A stretch of DNA of 6,292 nucleotides from Oligoflexales bacterium (GTDB lineage: Bacteria; Bdellovibrionota; Oligoflexia; Oligoflexales; Oligoflexaceae): assembly GCA_015232735.1 (NCBI GenBank), contig JADFZC010000155.1, positions 1 to 6,292 on the forward strand, in the 5' to 3' direction. Below, piece after piece: positions 5,661-6,292 of the stretch; the stretch's first letter is position 1, and each line of letters opens with the position of its first letter. The position numbers and the translations under genes were made by a program. The notes beneath the pieces were generated by a model that saw only the letters and a program-made list of their open reading frames with translations, was not told where the DNA came from and ran no database searches.

Positions 5661-5668
5661 CAAAGAGG

Positions 5669-5974
5669 ATGACGTTAACCAAAGATGTCTTGGTTGAAAT
5701 GATCAGAGATAAAGTAGGCTACCCTGTAAAGGAGGCTAAAGACATATTGGAAATTATTCTTGAGGAGATAAAGCTAAAACTAGAAGACGGGAAAGATGTA
5801 AAAATCTCTGGTTTCGGAAAATGGACTGTAAAAGAGAAGAGATCCAGACCTGGGCGTAATCCTCATACAGGTGATAAAATTGAAATCTCTGCACGAAGAG
5901 TGGTAACTTTTCATCCATCAGACAAAATGAGAGATTCTGTGAATAAAAACAGTGGTTCGTCCAGCGGGGAATAA
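5669..5974 (+). CDS. ihfA: Integration host factor alpha-like, HU/IHF family
   Basis: A 101-residue DNA-bending protein of the HU/IHF family, about the usual length for IHF-alpha (95-105). An N-terminal helical pair (about 1-40) leads to the ISGFGKW turn (46-52). The DNA-binding arm follows, RPGRNPHTGDKIEI (60-73), in which Pro65 is the expected intercalating proline that kinks DNA, and then ARRVVTFHPSDKMRDSVN (75-92). The arm wording GRNPHTGD and the ending favour the IHF-alpha branch over HU, although HU-like paralogues in Desulfobacterota can be hard to separate. Trp52 replaces the more usual Phe after GFG-x. The tail NSGSSSGE is low in complexity. As IHF it would need a beta partner, which is not in this window. 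It has its own strong ribosome binding site and its own terminator, so it is probably monocistronic. Confidence 0.88.
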   Translation: MTLTKDVLVEMIRDKVGYPVKEAKDILEIILEEIKLKLEDGKDVKISGFGKWTVKEKRSRPGRNPHTGDKIEISARRVVTFHPSDKMRDSVNKNSGSSSGE

Positions 5975-6019
5975 TTCACTTTTTTTCAGGAAAGGTGATC
6001 CTCTTTAATTTTAAAAGCT

Positions 6020-6060
6020 AACCAACTATAGCTATATGAAGTTTATAGTTGGTTTTTGTT
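6020..6060 (+). terminator. Intrinsic terminator after ihfA
   Basis: AACCAACTATA (6020-6030) and TATAGTTGGTT (6044-6054) form a perfect 11-bp stem with a 13-nt loop, followed at once by TTTGTTGTTTT. It lies about 45 nt after the ihfA stop. The stem is AT-rich in its upper half but long, so it should work on the plus strand. It separates ihfA from the gene that starts at 6190. Confidence 0.82.
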
Positions 6061-6189
6061 GTTTTAGTTTAAACGTCATTTTGCTTTGGTTCAGCCGTTT
6101 TTTTGCAGATAGTTTTTATTATCCACTTTCATGGATTTCTAGAAGGTTTTAATCCGTTACGATTAAGACAGACCACAAAAAAGGAAACT

Positions 6190-6292
6190 ATGTCAGACAT
6201 CTATGAAAAAAAGGTGAGAACCAGAAACACAAATAAAAAAAAAATTAGACCTTTTAAAGGTATTTTCTTAAGAAAATTTTTTATTGTAACAA
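6190..6292 (+). CDS. Start of unidentified basic protein (partial, 3' end outside)
   Basis: An ATG five bases after AAGG (6181-6184) opens a frame that runs 34 codons to the window edge without a stop. The visible part begins MSDIYEKKVRTRN and is rich in Lys and Arg (13 of 34). It ends in hydrophobic residues (LRKFFIVT), which fits a basic cytoplasmic N-terminus just before a membrane helix. That pattern is seen in many inner-membrane or cell-wall enzymes, but nothing identifies the family. A run of ten A (6235-6244) lies inside the frame. The frame is too short for a firm call, but a good ribosome binding site after a terminator supports a real gene. Confidence 0.55.
   Translation, partial: MSDIYEKKVRTRNTNKKKIRPFKGIFLRKFFIVT

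Larger units (their letters stand above)
5289..5668. other. AT-rich divergent intergenic region upstream of ihfA
   Basis: About 380 nt without a convincing gene on either strand: reading frames are very short and have no ribosome binding sites. It holds a dyad at 5315-5328, two sets of AT-rich direct repeats (5441-5461 and 5524-5553), a candidate ihfA promoter ending at 5591, a dyad at 5616-5631 and the strong ihfA ribosome binding site. I see no tRNA, riboswitch or CRISPR repeat. The rest is featureless A+T-rich sequence, some of it with phased T-runs that may be intrinsically curved. Confidence 0.6.

Noticed and set aside
5289..5668. A small protein gene or structured RNA gene in the AT-rich gap
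   Set aside because: Frames such as the ATG near 5404 stop within a few codons, and no tRNA-like or known riboswitch core was recognised.

Overview
The window looks like a piece of an AT-rich, Gram-negative chromosome. The best guess is a member of the Desulfobacterota (former Deltaproteobacteria). Three things point there: an IHF-alpha-type nucleoid protein (a proteobacterial family), a GldA/GldF/GldG-like ABC cluster ending in a DUF4340 gene (common outside Bacteroidetes in that group), and a GC-rich palindromic element of the kind scattered through many environmental genomes. This placement is inference from gene content; no marker gene settles it.

Layout. (1) 19-1053, plus strand: gpsA, NAD(P)-dependent glycerol-3-phosphate dehydrogenase, possibly cut at its 5' side by the window edge. 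(2) 1054-1168: a short convergent intergenic stretch packed with two inverted repeats, one built from heptamers. (3) 5091 down to 1169, minus strand: a tight four-gene operon. In transcription order it holds an ABC ATPase, an ABC-2 permease, a GldG-like auxiliary membrane protein and a DUF4340 membrane-anchored protein. Gaps are 15 nt and 6 nt, followed by a 4-nt overlap in which the last gene starts at TTG. (4) 5092-5668: a 577-nt divergent intergenic region. Next to the ABC operon it holds a GC-rich foldback element (5141-5282), followed by AT-rich DNA with direct repeats, dyads and a likely ihfA promoter. (5) 5669-5974, plus strand: ihfA with a very strong ribosome binding site, followed by a clear intrinsic terminator. 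(6) 6190-6292: the start of an unidentified, very basic protein that runs off the right edge.

How the genes fit together. The four minus-strand genes should form one ABC-type membrane complex. The ATPase energises the six-helix permease. The GldG-like protein and the DUF4340 protein supply large domains probably outside the membrane. In Flavobacterium GldA/F/G are needed for gliding, but homologous clusters occur in many non-gliding bacteria with unknown substrate, so no substrate is claimed. gpsA (phospholipid precursor synthesis) and ihfA (DNA bending) are unrelated housekeeping genes.

The most noteworthy non-coding item is the 142-nt foldback element. It is flanked by TAATTA on both sides, and its first hairpin followed by T7 points into the leader of the ABC operon. 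I did not find a clearly new multi-gene system here.
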